This document shows positions 62,342 to 64,000 of a DNA stretch of 64,000 nucleotides, in pieces. Numbering within the stretch: the first letter of the stretch is position 1; each line of letters starts with the position of its first letter. The notes under the pieces were generated by a model, which was given only the letters and a program-made list of their open reading frames with translations, did not search any database and was not told the DNA's origin. The position numbers and the translations under genes are program-made. This DNA is from Apostichopus japonicus (Eukaryota; Echinodermata; Holothuroidea; Aspidochirotida; Stichopodidae), in the NCBI RefSeq assembly GCF_037975245.1, contig NC_092569.1, positions 5,698,501 to 5,762,500 of the forward strand, written 5' to 3'.

Positions 62342-62541
62342 AAGCCAAACCTACCACCGAATCAACAGTTAGAGCCATATGCTTAAGATATGTTTACTGC
62401 GACAACTGCATGCAGAGAAAGATGCACGCAATGCTAGATACAATTGTCCATGATGAAATGAGGAAAAAGTTACAAACATGTATTGAGAAACACACATGTA
62501 TATTGAAGGAGCACATTTCACTCTATCTTGAGAATGAATGA
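62342..62541 (+). CDS. Possible plus-strand terminal exon, unidentified
   Basis: After an acceptor-like GGGCTGCAATTGTTCAG the frame reads EAKPTTESTVRAICLRYVYC, DNCMQRKMHAMLDTIVHDEM and RKKLQTCIEKHTCILKEH before a TGA stop. The charged, helix-like, Cys-containing composition differs from background frames. No domain is recognised and no partner exon was found. Confidence 0.2.
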
Positions 62542-63554
62542 CTTCTTCTCATTTCAAGGACACTTATCGAATTGTAAGATACAGAGAGGAAGAGCCCTCT
62601 ACTACTTTGCACACTATTCATCATTTCATCCGTCACGGCGAATGATATATTTCCTGCAGGCGTCTCCGAGAAGTCAACGTAATTGTCTACCACTGCCACC
62701 AGTAGATTAAATCCGACAACAATGATGAATCAAATGAGCTTAAAAATAAATAAATAAATAAATTAAATGGTTTACCCACTGAGCAAAATCCGATCACTCC
62801 GACCCCGTCTCGAGTGTGGTATATAGCTGCGACCTCACCAAGTCAACCACCGTCAAGGAGAGACAGTCAATCCTAGAAATAAAAATAAAAATGAAAATCA
62901 GTCTCAATTTGTGAGTGTATACTGCATGCACGCACACAAAAAGACTGCAGATTAAGTTTAATTTACCCATGCGTGCATCCCATAGTTTCAACGTCGTCGC
63001 AGTGCCAGATCAACAGAACAGAAGTACAATATTACTTATTTCCATAGCGGGTAATCTATTTCTTCCTTTCAAACGTTTAGCCATCAAGGCTGACTAGAAT
63101 TCAAAAGCCAAGAAACCAGTCATCAAATTGGATTACTATAAGCAATGTCAAATGTCTTTTGAAAAAAAAAATTCTTTTGAAATTTCATTTAGACATGATG
63201 TTAAAGCATCATACAGGGAGGACATTACCAATTGACATTTACGTTTCTGGTGAAGAAATTCTGCGGCGTTCAACTTTGAGTTTTATTGATCTCGGAAAAT
63301 AGTTACCTGACTAATGTAAAAAAAACCTGATATAAACTATATATATTATTTGCCCCCTTCAAGCCCTGTTATGTACAACACATGTTATGCTACATACTGT
63401 ATAGAATATATTAAATCATATTGTATGACAATGTAAAATTTATGTAAACCAAGTAGGCATAGAAATGCACTGTAAAGGATATTGACATCAAATACTTAAA
63501 ACTTCTATCCACCAGAGAGCATCTTTTTAAACAAAGTCTTGAGATACTTTGCAA
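62542..63554. other. Non-coding stretch, no gene seen
   Basis: AT-rich sequence with an (AAAT)n tract near 62745-62765. A TATATAG motif lies near 62820 in a slightly CpG-richer patch. Nothing else is recognised. Confidence 0.4.
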
Positions 63555-63670
63555 GAGGGAAGAGGATAGGGGGAGGGGCCAAGGGTAAGAGATGAGGGGA
63601 CAAGGGGAGGGGATGAGGGGAGGGGATGAGGGGAGGAGATGAGGGGAGGAGATAAGGGAAGGGGACAAGG
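63555..63670. repeat. Purine-rich minisatellite (GGGGAGGAGATGA)n
   Basis: Repeated GGGGAGG(G/A)GATGA words of about 13 bp; low complexity. Confidence 0.85.
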
Positions 63671-64000
63671 ATGTTCTGAAAGGTGTTGAGATGAATCAAC
63701 ACTCTTATAATGCCTGCATGGAGTGATCCCAGAGGACCATCATCATTTTTTGTTTTTTTGTCAACCAGTCATCTGTTAATATACAGTAGTATCAAAGGCA
63801 AAGAAATGAACTTTATCACTGACCAGCATTTGGGTGGGCGGATTTAACACCTAGAACACAATCAAATTCAGCACAATACTCGAGGTAAATAGAGAGGCCT
63901 ATAGTAGGCATAAAGATATGCACACATTGCCTGCTGAACTTATCACAGATCGCAATTTTTTTTGGCAATATCGGTACCAAACTAAACTACACTAGCTGCT

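Overview
The window looks like AT-rich genomic DNA from a marine invertebrate animal, most likely a deuterostome and perhaps an echinoderm (the phylum is inference only). The grounds are large GT-AG introns, a Myt1-family neural zinc-finger gene, a tRNA-derived SINE present in two copies, hAT-like DNA transposons, long satellite arrays, many poly-G/poly-C runs, and nothing organised like a prokaryotic operon.

The one confident gene is a Myt1/Myt1l/St18-type C2HC zinc-finger transcription factor on the minus strand. Six exons can be followed, reading right to left: 25111-23817 (long N-terminal acidic/proline-rich exon, probable start codon at 25065), 15310-15229 (first half of a finger), 14195-14155 (second half), 12042-12015 (a 28-nt microexon for the linker), 1888-1826 (first half of the next finger) and 830-753 (its second half). 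All splice phases match and give 513 codons plus 2 nt. They encode the adjacent finger pair that vertebrate proteins carry after their acidic region. The gene runs off the left edge, so the C-terminal fingers and coiled coil are not here. No upstream exon was recognised to the right of 25111. Two further phase-compatible exon candidates (22479-22375 and 21911-21828) lie in the intron between the long exon and the first finger exon.

Region by region: 1-15.3 kb holds the finger exons and their introns, including a 2.15-kb satellite (4163-6316) and a foldback element embedded in TA repeats (6742-7258). 15.4-23.8 kb is intron with a SINE, a dispersed repeat and weak exon candidates. 23.8-25.1 kb is the long exon. 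25.1-37.6 kb contains a possible small plus-strand two-exon gene (30141-32177), a miRNA-like hairpin and a 340-bp hAT MITE. 37.6-47.3 kb is a recent duplication in which the first copy carries a 1.88-kb transposon and a 2.7-kb TGACCT-rich repeat array that the second lacks. 47.3-64 kb is mostly non-coding, with a frame-keeping minisatellite, a LINE 3' remnant, a 1.2-kb hAT-like element and a second SINE copy.

Most other open frames are short, AT-rich or purine-rich and are not reported as genes. A few that look better than background are listed at low confidence.
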